Positions 17,852 to 26,606 of a stretch of DNA of 64,000 nt are shown here, one piece after another. Both the position numbers and the translations under genes were made by a program. The notes below the pieces were generated by a model. That model was not told the DNA's origin and made no database searches. It was given only the letters and a program-made list of their open reading frames with translations. Source of the stretch: Streptomyces sp. NRRL S-118 (GTDB lineage: Bacteria > Actinomycetota > Actinomycetes > Streptomycetales > Streptomycetaceae); assembly GCF_000716335.1 (NCBI RefSeq), contig NZ_KL591003.1, forward strand, positions 192,094 through 256,093. The letters are read 5' to 3'. Position 1 is the stretch's first letter, and each line of letters begins with the position of its first letter.

Positions 17852-19680
17852 CGGCCCAGCATGCCGGCCCCGCGCCGGCGCCCCGGCCCACCGACGGGCC
17901 GTCGGGCGAAGCCCTTCCGCCGCTGTTCGCCGCGCTGGCGCGCTGGACCCGCGAGCAGCCGGACGTCCCCGCCGTCAGAGCCGAGGACGGTGCCCTCGGC
18001 TACGCGGAACTCACCGCGCGCACCGCCGCGACCGCCGCGGCGCTCGCCTCCGCGGGTGCCGGGCCCGAGAGCGCGGTGGGGCTGCTCCTCGGCCGCTCCC
18101 GGGACAGCGTGCCCGCGCTCCTCGCCGTCTGGAGCCTCGGCGCGACGGCCGTGCCCCTGGACCCCGGCCACCCGGTGGAACGGCTCGGCTCCGTCCTGCG
18201 GGACGCCCGGGTCTCCGTCCTGGTCGCCGCTGACGTGCCCGACGGGCTGGCCGTCACGGGGATCCGTACGGTCCGCCCGGCCCGCGCCGCCTCGGGGGCG
18301 CTCGCCGTGGCCACCCCCGCACCCGACGGATGCGCCTACGTCATCTACACCTCCGGCACCACGGGCCGCCCCAAGGGCGTCGAGGTCACCTACCGCGGCC
18401 TGGACACCTTCGTCGGCGCGCTCGCGGGACTGGGCCTGCCGCCCGGGGGCCTCGGCCTCAACGCCGTCTCCCCCGCCTTCGACGGCTGGCTGTGGTGCAC
18501 GCTGCTCTACCTCCTCCACGGCCAGGGCGTCGCCCTGGTGGACCTGTCCCTCGACGGGCTGCGCCGCGCCGACGCCGAGGGCCGGTCCCCGCTGCCGGCC
18601 GGACTGCGCACCGCTTCCCTGACGCCGTCCCTGCTGGCCGCCCACGGCGGCGGGCTGGACGAGGCGGAGGTCGTCGTGGTGGCCGGCGAGCCCTGCCCGG
18701 CTGCGCTGGCCGAGCGCTTCTCCCGCGGCCGCCGGCTGCTGAACGTGTACGGGCCGACGGAGGCCACGATCGCGGCGACCTGGGCCGACAGTGAACGGGG
18801 TGACGACGTGAGCAGCATCGGACGGCCGCTGCCCGACCACCGGGCGTACGTCCTGGACGACGACCTGGTCCCGGTGCCCGCCGGGACCGAGGGCGAGCTG
18901 TACCTCGGCGGGCCCGCCGTGGCCCGCGGCTACCGCAACCGTCCGGGTCTCACCGCCGCCCGGTTCCTGCCCGACCCGTTCCAGGGCGGCGGGGCACGGA
19001 TGTACCGCACCGGGGACCTGGTGGTCCGGCGGGCCGGCGGCGAGCTGGAGTACCGCGGACGGCGTGACGACCAGGTGAAGGTCCGCGGCCACCGCATCGA
19101 ACTGGGTGAGGTGGAGCGGGTCGCCGCCGAGGTCCCCGGCGTGGTGGCCGCCGCCTGCTGCCCGCTCGCCCCGGGGGAGTCACTGGGGCTCGCGGTCGTC
19201 GCCGCGCCCGGCAGCGGCGCCCCCGGTGACCTGGCCGCCGCGGTCACCGGGCACTGCGCCGGGCTGCTGCCGGAGGCGGCGGTGCCCGCCGTCGTCCGGG
19301 TGGTGGACCGCATCCCCACCCTCGGCACCGGCAAGGCCGACCGGGTGACGCTCGCCGCCGCACTCACCGCGCCGGAGCGGACCGGCGGGACGGACGGCGC
19401 GGACGCCGCCACGGCACGGGAACGCGAGGTGATGGCCGTCTGGGCCGCGGTGCTGGAGCGCGAGGTCCCCGGACCGTCCGCCGACTTCTTCGAGCTGGGC
19501 GGGCACTCACTGGCCGCCGCGCGGGTCGTGGCCGACCTGCGCCGGGCCACCGGCCTGCGCATCACGCTGGGGAAGCTGCTCACCCGGCCCACCGTCGCGG
19601 AGGTCGCCGCCGAGCTCGACCGGCTCGCCGCCGGGCCCGGGGCACCGGCCGCGCCCGTCCTCACCGCCGAAGGAGCCTGA
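17848..19680 (+). CDS. NRPS adenylation-thiolation (A-T) didomain
   Basis: The 610-residue protein is a stand-alone A-T unit. A3 VIYTSGTTGRPKG is near residue 165, A5 NVYGPTEATIAATW near 302, and the carrier motif FELGGHSL near 549. By hand alignment to GrsA-PheA the binding-pocket code reads D-G-W-S-V-A-V-I-A; Asp235 is present, so an alpha-amino acid is expected. Stand-alone A-T proteins beside a P450 and thioesterase usually tether one amino acid for beta-hydroxylation (as in NovH/NovI or NikP1/NikQ). Halotryptophan is the obvious candidate here, by context rather than by code. It is coupled to the ALDH gene upstream and the thioesterase 4 bases downstream. Confidence 0.92.
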   Translation: MTAQHAGPAPAPRPTDGPSGEALPPLFAALARWTREQPDVPAVRAEDGALGYAELTARTAATAAALASAGAGPESAVGLLLGRSRDSVPALLAVWSLGATAVPLDPGHPVERLGSVLRDARVSVLVAADVPDGLAVTGIRTVRPARAASGALAVATPAPDGCAYVIYTSGTTGRPKGVEVTYRGLDTFVGALAGLGLPPGGLGLNAVSPAFDGWLWCTLLYLLHGQGVALVDLSLDGLRRADAEGRSPLPAGLRTASLTPSLLAAHGGGLDEAEVVVVAGEPCPAALAERFSRGRRLLNVYGPTEATIAATWADSERGDDVSSIGRPLPDHRAYVLDDDLVPVPAGTEGELYLGGPAVARGYRNRPGLTAARFLPDPFQGGGARMYRTGDLVVRRAGGELEYRGRRDDQVKVRGHRIELGEVERVAAEVPGVVAAACCPLAPGESLGLAVVAAPGSGAPGDLAAAVTGHCAGLLPEAAVPAVVRVVDRIPTLGTGKADRVTLAAALTAPERTGGTDGADAATAREREVMAVWAAVLEREVPGPSADFFELGGHSLAAARVVADLRRATGLRITLGKLLTRPTVAEVAAELDRLAAGPGAPAAPVLTAEGA

Positions 19681-19684
19681 CGCC

Positions 19685-20434
19685 ATGGGCAGCTGGATCT
19701 CCACGTGGCCGTCCGGCCCGGGTGACACCGCCCTCCCGGCGCTGCTCTGCCTGCCGCCGGCCGGCGCGGGCTGCCAGCAGTTCCGCGCCTGGGTCCCGGC
19801 CCTGGCGGGGGTCGGGCAGGTGTACGGCGTGCAGTTGCCGGGCCGCGAGAACCGCTGGCGCGAGCCCATGCCGCGGACCTTCGACGAGGCGGTCGAGGCG
19901 ATCGCCGGCGAGCTGCGCCCGGTCGTCGCCGCCGGCCGGCGGCTGGTCGTCTTCGGCCACAGCTTCGGCGGGCTCCTCGGGTACGAGATCGCCCGCCGCG
20001 TCCGGCCCGCGGCCCTGGTGGTCAGCGCGTGCCGGGCGCCCGGCCACTGGGACGGCGCCGGGCGGGGCATCGTCGAGGACGACGAGGAGCTGGACAAGCT
20101 CTTCGACACCGCCGGGCTCGACCCCGCCTTCCTCGACGAGGACACCCGCGCCCTGATGGTCGCGATGCTCCGCAAGGACGCGGTGCTGTCGCTGAGTTAC
20201 GCCCACTCCCCCGGCACCCCGCTCTCCGTGCCCGTGCACGCGTGGAGGGCCGACGGCGACGACACCGTCACCGCGCAGGACCTGGCCGGCTGGGCCGCGG
20301 TCACCACCGCCGCCTTCCGCGTCCACCGCGTCGAAGGCGGTCATCACGCCGTGCTGCGCCGGCCGGAGACGCTCCTGGAGCACCTGGCCGGACTGCTGCG
20401 CGATGTCGCGGCCGTACCGGCCGGCACCGCCTGA
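19685..20434 (+). CDS. Type II thioesterase (alpha/beta hydrolase)
   Basis: The 249-residue protein has the GrsT/RifR-type thioesterase layout: PPAGAGCQQFRAW oxyanion region near residue 23, nucleophile motif FGHSFGG near 92, acid ADGDDTVTA near 190 and the catalytic His in VEGGHHAVLR near 218. It lies directly after the A-T gene and before MbtH and the P450. Two roles are possible: freeing the beta-hydroxylated amino acid from the A-T carrier (as NikP2 does), or general editing of misloaded carriers. The first fits the neighbourhood better. Confidence 0.9.
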   Translation: MGSWISTWPSGPGDTALPALLCLPPAGAGCQQFRAWVPALAGVGQVYGVQLPGRENRWREPMPRTFDEAVEAIAGELRPVVAAGRRLVVFGHSFGGLLGYEIARRVRPAALVVSACRAPGHWDGAGRGIVEDDEELDKLFDTAGLDPAFLDEDTRALMVAMLRKDAVLSLSYAHSPGTPLSVPVHAWRADGDDTVTAQDLAGWAAVTTAAFRVHRVEGGHHAVLRRPETLLEHLAGLLRDVAAVPAGTA

Positions 20435-20534
20435 GCCGGGCGGCGGGCCGCCGGGCCCCGTCCCGCACCGGCGGTCCGCACGTCGACCCGCCCCATCCCT
20501 GACCGAATGCCATGCGACCGAGCCGGAGGACGTC

Positions 20535-20747
20535 GTGCCCACCACCTACCAGGTCCTCGTCAACCACGAGGAGCAGTACGCGCTGTATCCCTCGGCGCGC
20601 GAGCTGCCCGACGGCTGGACGCCGGCCGGGTTCAGCGGCACCGAGGACGAGTGCGTCGCCCATGTGGACGCCTGCTGGAGCGACACGCGGCCCCGCAGCG
20701 TGCGCACCGCGGCGGCCACCCCCGCGCACCGGGCCGAAGGGGCCTGA
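20535..20747 (+). CDS. MbtH-like protein
   Basis: The 70-residue protein has the MbtH pattern NHEEQYALYP...LPDGWTP...TEDECVAHVDACWSDTRPRS, including the conserved GW and DTRPRS elements; the first family Trp (usually LWP) is Tyr here. MbtH proteins bind A domains and help them fold and adenylate. The GTG at 20535 has GGAGG 5 bases upstream. It sits between the thioesterase and the P450, so it may serve the A-T didomain as well as the larger NRPSs. It is the only MbtH in the window. Confidence 0.92.
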   Translation: MPTTYQVLVNHEEQYALYPSARELPDGWTPAGFSGTEDECVAHVDACWSDTRPRSVRTAAATPAHRAEGA

Positions 20748-20748
20748 G

Positions 20749-21978
20749 ATGCGTATCGACCTGCTCGATCCGGCGCCTTTCACCCGTAACGACTTCTGGG
20801 ACGCCTTCACCTGGCTGCGCGCCCACGCGCCCGTGCACTGGCACCCGGAGCCCGGCGGCGACGACGGTTTCTGGGTGCTCAGCAAGCACCGCGACATCAT
20901 GGCCGTGTACGCCGACAGCGACACCTTCAGCTCGGCGCGGGGCATGCGCCTCGGCAGCGATCCGGCGGCCGTCGCCGCCGTCGCCCAGCGGATGCTGATC
21001 GTCTCCGACGCGCCCCAGCACACCCGGCTCAAGCGCGCGCTGCACCAGGCGTTCGGGCCGCAGCGGATGCCCCGCCTGGAGGCCCTCGTCGAAACGGTCG
21101 TGGGCGAGCTGGTGGCCGAGGCGGTCGAGGAGGGCGAGCTGGACTTCATCGACCTCGCCAAGCAGCTCCCCAACCGGGTCGTCTGCGCCATGATGGGCAT
21201 CCCGCGCGCCGACTGGGCCTGGATCGGGGCCCTGACCACCGACGCCTTCGACTCCCCCGACGAGACCGTGCGCAGCAATGCGCACTCCGAGATCTTCCTC
21301 TACTTCATCGAACTCCTCGGCGAGCGCCGGGCCCGGCCCGGTGACGACCTGGTCAGCCAGATCGCCCACGACACCCTCGTCGACGAGGGGGACGGCACCG
21401 AACGGCCCCTGAGCGACGAGGAGATCGTCTTCAACTGCAACGGCGTGCTGTCCGGAGCCAACGAGACCACCCGCTACTCCGCCGCGGGCGCGGTCCACAT
21501 GTTCGCCCGGCTGCCGGAGCAGTGGGAGCTGCTGCGCCGCCTCGGTCCCGCCGGCATCGCCCCGGCGGTCGAGGAGATCCTGCGCTGGACCACCCCGGGG
21601 GTGCACGCCCTGCGCACCGCCGTGCGCGACACCGAGATCGACGGGACGCGCATCGCCGCCGGGGACCGCGTCACGCTGTGGAACGTCTCCGCCAACCGCG
21701 ACGAGGACGTCTTCACCGATCCGCACGCCTTCCGCGTCGACCGGCGTCCCAACCGCCACGTCGCCTTCGGCCACGGACGCCACCTCTGCCTGGGCGCCCG
21801 GCTCGCCCGCTTCGAACTCGGCGCCCTGCTGACCGAGATGCTCGCCGCTCTGGACGGTTTCGAACCGACCGGACCGGCCCGGTTCAACTCGTCCAACTTC
21901 ACGTGGGGGATCAAGAGTCTCCCGGTGCGGCTGCTGCGCAGCCGGGCTTTCGCACACCGAGAAAGGGCTGCGCTGTGA
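20749..21978 (+). CDS. Cytochrome P450, candidate amino-acid beta-hydroxylase
   Basis: The 409-residue P450 has the I-helix segment LSGANETTR near residue 245, the K-helix EEILRW near 280 and the heme-binding FGHGRHLCLGARLA with Cys347. It is a soluble class I bacterial P450 needing outside ferredoxin; none is encoded nearby. Its place beside an A-T didomain, thioesterase and MbtH suggests hydroxylation of a carrier-bound amino acid, probably tryptophan at C-beta; hydroxylation of the indole ring is the alternative. It is the only P450 in the window. The GTG start of the next NRPS overlaps its stop (GTGA). Confidence 0.92.
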   Translation: MRIDLLDPAPFTRNDFWDAFTWLRAHAPVHWHPEPGGDDGFWVLSKHRDIMAVYADSDTFSSARGMRLGSDPAAVAAVAQRMLIVSDAPQHTRLKRALHQAFGPQRMPRLEALVETVVGELVAEAVEEGELDFIDLAKQLPNRVVCAMMGIPRADWAWIGALTTDAFDSPDETVRSNAHSEIFLYFIELLGERRARPGDDLVSQIAHDTLVDEGDGTERPLSDEEIVFNCNGVLSGANETTRYSAAGAVHMFARLPEQWELLRRLGPAGIAPAVEEILRWTTPGVHALRTAVRDTEIDGTRIAAGDRVTLWNVSANRDEDVFTDPHAFRVDRRPNRHVAFGHGRHLCLGARLARFELGALLTEMLAALDGFEPTGPARFNSSNFTWGIKSLPVRLLRSRAFAHRERAAL

Positions 21979-24900
21979 CCACCGCGATCGTCGACTTCAA
22001 CCGGACCGACACCGGCTTCCCCGCCACCGGCTATCCCCGGCTCCTCGCCGAGCAGGCCGCCCGGACCCCCGGCGCCCCCGCCCTGGTCCACGGCGACCGC
22101 GCCTGGACTTTCGCGGAGCTGGAGGCCGCCACCAACCGGCTGGCCCACGCACTGATCGCCCGGGGCGCGGCCCCCGGCGAGCGGATAGGTCTGTGCTATC
22201 CCCGCGGCGCCGAGTACGTCATCGGCTCGCTCGCCGTCCTGAAGACGGGTGCGGCGATCGTGGCGCTCGACCCGGTCAACCCCGACGACCGGCTCGCCGC
22301 CATGATCGCCGACGCCGGTCCGCTGCTCGTGCTCACTGCGCCCGGGAACGGCCCGCGACTGCCCGAGGGGGTGGCGCGTGCCGATGTCGCCACCGCCGGG
22401 CACGGCCTGCCCGAGACCCCGACCGGTGTCCCGACGGGCCCGGACACGGTCAGCCACCTCATCTACACCTCGGGGTCCACCGGCACTCCCAAGGCGGTGC
22501 TGGAGCGGCACGGTGCCCTGACCAACCTGGTGCACTGGACCGGGCGCGCCTATGGCGTGCGCCCGGGCGACCGGGCGTCCTGGATGTCCACGCCCGGGTT
22601 CGCCGTGCAGATCATGGAGTGGCTGCCGTACCTGCCCCTGGGCGCGGCGGTCCACATCCCGGAGGCGGGCCAGGCGCAGACGCCCGAGCAGATCAGGGAC
22701 TGGCTCGGTACGGAGGGGATCACCCACACCATGCTGGTCGCCGCGCTCGCCGAACCCGTGTGGGGGCTGGACTGGCCGCGGGACACTGCGCTGCGCATCC
22801 TGGTGACGACGGCGGAGCGGGTGCACAGCTGGCCGCCCGTCGACACACCGTTCCGGGTCGTCATGACGTACGGCACCACCGAGACGACCAACGTCCTCAC
22901 CTGCCTCGACCTGGGCGCGGGCGTGGACTTCACCAGCCAGGCCACCCCGGAGGAGGTCCGCGCCACACGGCAGGTGCCCGTCGGGGTGCCCATCGCCAAC
23001 ATGCGCGTGCACCTGCTGGACGAGGAGGACCGGCCGGTCGCCGACGGCGAGGTCGGCCGGCTGCACGTCTCGGGAGCCGGGGTGTCCGCCGGGTACCACG
23101 GCCGTCCGGAGCTGACGGCGTCGAAGTTCCGCGCCGGAGTCGTCCCGGACGATCCGTATCCCGTGCTGTACGACACCGGTGACCTGGCGCGCCGCCGGGA
23201 GGACGGGGCCGTCGAGCTCCTCGGCCGCTCCGACGCCCAGGTCAAGATCCGCGGCTTCCGGGTGGAGCTCGGCGAGGTCGAGACCCATGTCGCCCGTGCC
23301 GACGGTGTCGCCGAGGCGGTCGTCGTCACCCAGGAACGCGGACCCGACGACAAGCGGCTGGTCGCGTACGTCTCCGCCGACGGCGACACGCCTCCGGACG
23401 CCGGCGCGGTCCGGGCCGCCGTGGCGCGCACGCTGCCCTACTACATGGTCCCCGGCACGGTGGTCGTCCTGCCCGCCCTCCCCCGCCTGGCCAACGGCAA
23501 GGTGGACCGGCGGAGCCTGCCCGAACCGCCGGAGCCCCACGAGGGCGTCAGCGCCGGGTACGAGCCTCCGCGCAACGAGGTCGAGGACGGGCTGGTCCGC
23601 CTGTGGGCCGAGGCGTTCCGCACCGAGGGCGTCGGCATCCACGACAACTTCTTCGAGCTGGGCGGCCACTCGCTGCTGGCGTTCCAGCTGATCGACGAGA
23701 TCCGCCGCCGCTACGGCGTCGAACTGAGCCTGTCCGACCTGTCGACCTGCCCGACCGTCGCCGAACTGGGCACCCTGATCGTCACGGAACACACCGACGG
23801 GCGGGGCGAGTTCGGCGGTCTGGCGGCCATCGTCCCCGACCCCGCCGCCCGCTTCGAGCCGTTCCCGCTCACGGAGAGCCAGCAAGCGCTGTGGATCGGC
23901 CGCGGCGGCCTGGTGGAGCTGGGGAACGTGGGCTGCCACGGCTACTTCGAGTGGGAGAGCGAGCACCTCGACGTCCCGCGGTTCGAGGCGGCCTGGCGCC
24001 GGCTGGTCGAGCGCCACGACGCGCTGCGCACCCGCATCCTGCCCGACGGCACCCAGCAGGTGTACGAGGAGATCCCCGCGTACGACATCCCGGTCACGGA
24101 CCTCGGGAGCCTGGACGCCGCGGACCGGCAGGCGGAACTGGACGCGCTGCGCGAGCGGCTGTCCCACCAGGTGCTCGACGCCGACGGCTGGCCGCTGTTC
24201 GACGTGCGGATCAGCCTGCTCGGTGGCGGCCGGGCCCGCATCCACCTCTGCCTGGACTTCCTCGTCGCCGACGCGTGGAGCTACTTCCAGGTCCTGATCC
24301 CGGACCTGGTGACCTGCTACACCGATCCCGGCGCGGAACTCCCGCCGCTGGAGCTGACGTTCCGCGACTACGTCCTGGCCGTGGGGAACTCGCTGCGCGA
24401 CAGCGAGCTCTACCGCCGCTCCGAGTGGTACTGGCGGGACCGGCTCGCCACCCTGCCGCCCGCACCGGAGCTGCCCGAACGCCCCGCCGGCGCCCCGGCC
24501 CTGCCCGTGCGCTTCGAGCGGCTCAGCCACGTGGTGCCCGCCGGGCTGTGGAACCGCATCCAGGAGCGGGCCGGCGACCGCAAGGTCACCCCGTCCGGGG
24601 TGCTCGCCGCCGCCTACGCCGAGATCCTCGGCAACGCCTCCGGGCAGGCCCGGTTCACCATCAACTTCCCGCTGTTCAACCGGCTCCCGCTGCACCCCCA
24701 GGTCAACTCCCTGCTCGCGGACACCACGACCACCCTGCTGCTCGCCGTCGAGCAGCGGGACACCACCTTCGCCGGGCGCGCCCAGGCCGTGCAGCGCCGG
24801 CTGTGGGCCGATCTGGAGCACCGCTACTTCAGCGGTGTCCAGGTGCTGCGCGAGCTGACCAAGCTGCGCGGCTCCCTCGCCCCCGCCATGCCCGTGGTGA

Positions 24901-25922
24901 TGACGAGCCTCGCCGGCCACCCGCCGCAGTACGAGGAGACCGAGCTGGGCGTGCCGGTCTACGGCATCTCCCAGACGCCGCAGGTCTCGCTGGACTTCCA
25001 GGTCTTCGAGAAGGCCGGCGGCCTGACCTTCAACTGGGACTACCTGCCCGCCGTCTTCCCCGACGGGCTGGTCGAGTCCATGTTCCGGGACTTCCTCGCC
25101 CTGCTCGAGGCGCTCGGCGAGGAGGAGACCTGGGAGCGTTTCTCCCCGCCGCCGGGCGAGCGGGACGACGCCGCCGCCGGCCCCGTCGAGGAGCGGGACA
25201 CCGGCGACGCGTGGGAGCGGTACTGGGCGGGGATCGAGCGCACCGGCCGCGGCGGGGACGTCATCTGGGACGCCGACAGCGGCGAGGAGTTCCAGTGGCT
25301 GCTCGGCCAGGCCCGCCGGCACTTCCGCGACGACCTGCCCCTCATCGACCTCGGCTGCGGCAACGGCCGCTACAGCCGTGAACTCGCCCCGCACTACCCG
25401 CGGGTGGTGGGTGTGGACGTCTCCGTCAGCGCGATCGAGCACGCCGTGCGGGAGGCACACGCGGAGGGGGTCGCGAACGTCGAGTACCTCGCCGTCGACA
25501 TGACCGACGCCGAGCAGGCCGGCGCCCTGGGCGAGGGCCCGTACAACATCTTCGTCCGCGGTGTCTTCCACGTCCTCGACAGCGCCGCCCGGGCCCGGCT
25601 CGCGGCGGTCGCGGGCCGGCTGCTGGGGCCCGACGGGGTGCTGATCGTCCACGAGCCCGACTACTCCAGCAACTCGTTCGGCTACCTCGGTTTCGTCGGC
25701 GGCAAGCGCGGCCGGGCCGAGGACCTGGTCGGGCCGCTGGAGGCGGCCGGTGTGCGGCACTCCCAGCGCTTCACCCGCCCCGAACTGTCCGCGGCCTTCC
25801 CGGCGGACGACTGGGAGGTCCTGGAGGACCAGGCGGTCCGGCTGCACGCCATCGACCCGCAGTCGGACGCGGACGCACTGCTGCTGCCGGGCTACTACGC
25901 GGTCCTGCGCCGCAGGCGCTGA
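21975..25922 (+). CDS. NRPS: A-T-Cy-methyltransferase, predicted aryl-acid loading
   Basis: The 1315-residue protein has, in order, an A domain (A3 LIYTSGSTGTPKA near 162), a carrier (FELGGHSLL near 559), a heterocyclization domain (about 625-1050, with the active-site DFLVADAWS near 760 and SQTPQVSLD near 999) and a class I SAM methyltransferase (IDLGCGNGRYS near 1123). In the A4 region the usual FD is FA (PGFAVQIMEW), so Asp235 is lost; hand alignment gives A-V-M-M-V-T-T-N-V. Loss of Asp235 is typical of domains activating acids without an alpha-amino group. An indole-3-carboxylic acid is the contextual substrate. Having Cy after the carrier and a terminal MT without its own module is unusual. 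Confidence 0.93.
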   Translation: MTTAIVDFNRTDTGFPATGYPRLLAEQAARTPGAPALVHGDRAWTFAELEAATNRLAHALIARGAAPGERIGLCYPRGAEYVIGSLAVLKTGAAIVALDPVNPDDRLAAMIADAGPLLVLTAPGNGPRLPEGVARADVATAGHGLPETPTGVPTGPDTVSHLIYTSGSTGTPKAVLERHGALTNLVHWTGRAYGVRPGDRASWMSTPGFAVQIMEWLPYLPLGAAVHIPEAGQAQTPEQIRDWLGTEGITHTMLVAALAEPVWGLDWPRDTALRILVTTAERVHSWPPVDTPFRVVMTYGTTETTNVLTCLDLGAGVDFTSQATPEEVRATRQVPVGVPIANMRVHLLDEEDRPVADGEVGRLHVSGAGVSAGYHGRPELTASKFRAGVVPDDPYPVLYDTGDLARRREDGAVELLGRSDAQVKIRGFRVELGEVETHVARADGVAEAVVVTQERGPDDKRLVAYVSADGDTPPDAGAVRAAVARTLPYYMVPGTVVVLPALPRLANGKVDRRSLPEPPEPHEGVSAGYEPPRNEVEDGLVRLWAEAFRTEGVGIHDNFFELGGHSLLAFQLIDEIRRRYGVELSLSDLSTCPTVAELGTLIVTEHTDGRGEFGGLAAIVPDPAARFEPFPLTESQQALWIGRGGLVELGNVGCHGYFEWESEHLDVPRFEAAWRRLVERHDALRTRILPDGTQQVYEEIPAYDIPVTDLGSLDAADRQAELDALRERLSHQVLDADGWPLFDVRISLLGGGRARIHLCLDFLVADAWSYFQVLIPDLVTCYTDPGAELPPLELTFRDYVLAVGNSLRDSELYRRSEWYWRDRLATLPPAPELPERPAGAPALPVRFERLSHVVPAGLWNRIQERAGDRKVTPSGVLAAAYAEILGNASGQARFTINFPLFNRLPLHPQVNSLLADTTTTLLLAVEQRDTTFAGRAQAVQRRLWADLEHRYFSGVQVLRELTKLRGSLAPAMPVVMTSLAGHPPQYEETELGVPVYGISQTPQVSLDFQVFEKAGGLTFNWDYLPAVFPDGLVESMFRDFLALLEALGEEETWERFSPPPGERDDAAAGPVEERDTGDAWERYWAGIERTGRGGDVIWDADSGEEFQWLLGQARRHFRDDLPLIDLGCGNGRYSRELAPHYPRVVGVDVSVSAIEHAVREAHAEGVANVEYLAVDMTDAEQAGALGEGPYNIFVRGVFHVLDSAARARLAAVAGRLLGPDGVLIVHEPDYSSNSFGYLGFVGGKRGRAEDLVGPLEAAGVRHSQRFTRPELSAAFPADDWEVLEDQAVRLHAIDPQSDADALLLPGYYAVLRRRR

Positions 25923-26593
25923 TGGCGGCGGTCGCGCTGGCCGGGCGGACCGGAGAGGTGCTGGCCGGAGCCGGTGACGTACGGGAGCTGCTCACCCGTG
26001 CGGAACGGGACCGGGCGGACGCCCTGCGGTCCGCCGCGGACCGGGACGACTTCGTCGCCGCGCACGCGCTGGTCAGGTTCTGTGCCGCGGAGCTGCTCGG
26101 GCGCCCGGCGCGGAGCCTGGCCGTCGTGCAGAGCTGCGACCGGTGCGACCGGCCGCACGGCCGTCCCCGGCTGGACCGCCCGGCGGGGGTCGGGGTGAGC
26201 CTGGCCCACTCCCGCGGCTGGGTCGCGGCCGCCGCGGCCCACGGCCCGGTGGGCATCGACATCGAGGCCGACGACGGCGTCACCCCCCTGGACCGGCACG
26301 TGGCGGCCCGCGCGTGCGGGCCGGCCGAGCTGTCCGAGCTGGCGGCGGCCGCCGACCCCCGGCGGACCTTCCTGCGCCAGTGGGTGCGCAAGGAGGCCCT
26401 GGTCAAGGTCGGGGAGGGCGCACTCGACGACGTACGCCTCCTCGACCTTCCGGTGCACCGGCCCGGCCCGGTCCGCCGGGGAGCCTGGCGGCTCACGGAC
26501 TGGTCGGCGGCGGAGGCCGTCGGCTGCGTCGCGGCACTCGAAGAGGTGCGGCTGCGGACGGTGTCCGGCAGCCGCACCGCCCTGTATCGGTGA
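25922..26593 (+). CDS. Sfp-type 4'-phosphopantetheinyl transferase
   Basis: The 223-residue protein has the PPTase core: GVSLAHSRGWVAAAA near residue 95, the Mg-binding VGIDIEADD near 112 and WVRKEALVKVGEG near 157. It attaches phosphopantetheine from CoA to the carrier domains of the NRPSs. Its ATG overlaps the stop of the A-T-Cy-MT gene (TGATG), so expression is coupled. The N-terminal part is shorter and more Ala-rich than in Sfp, but the catalytic elements are intact. Confidence 0.92.
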   Translation: MAAVALAGRTGEVLAGAGDVRELLTRAERDRADALRSAADRDDFVAAHALVRFCAAELLGRPARSLAVVQSCDRCDRPHGRPRLDRPAGVGVSLAHSRGWVAAAAAHGPVGIDIEADDGVTPLDRHVAARACGPAELSELAAAADPRRTFLRQWVRKEALVKVGEGALDDVRLLDLPVHRPGPVRRGAWRLTDWSAAEAVGCVAALEEVRLRTVSGSRTALYR

Positions 26594-26606
26594 AAGACTG
26601 GAGACC

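Noticed and set aside
21474..25847. 1457-residue open frame on the minus strand
   Set aside because: It is antisense to the P450 and A-T-Cy-MT genes, whose conserved motifs are unambiguous.
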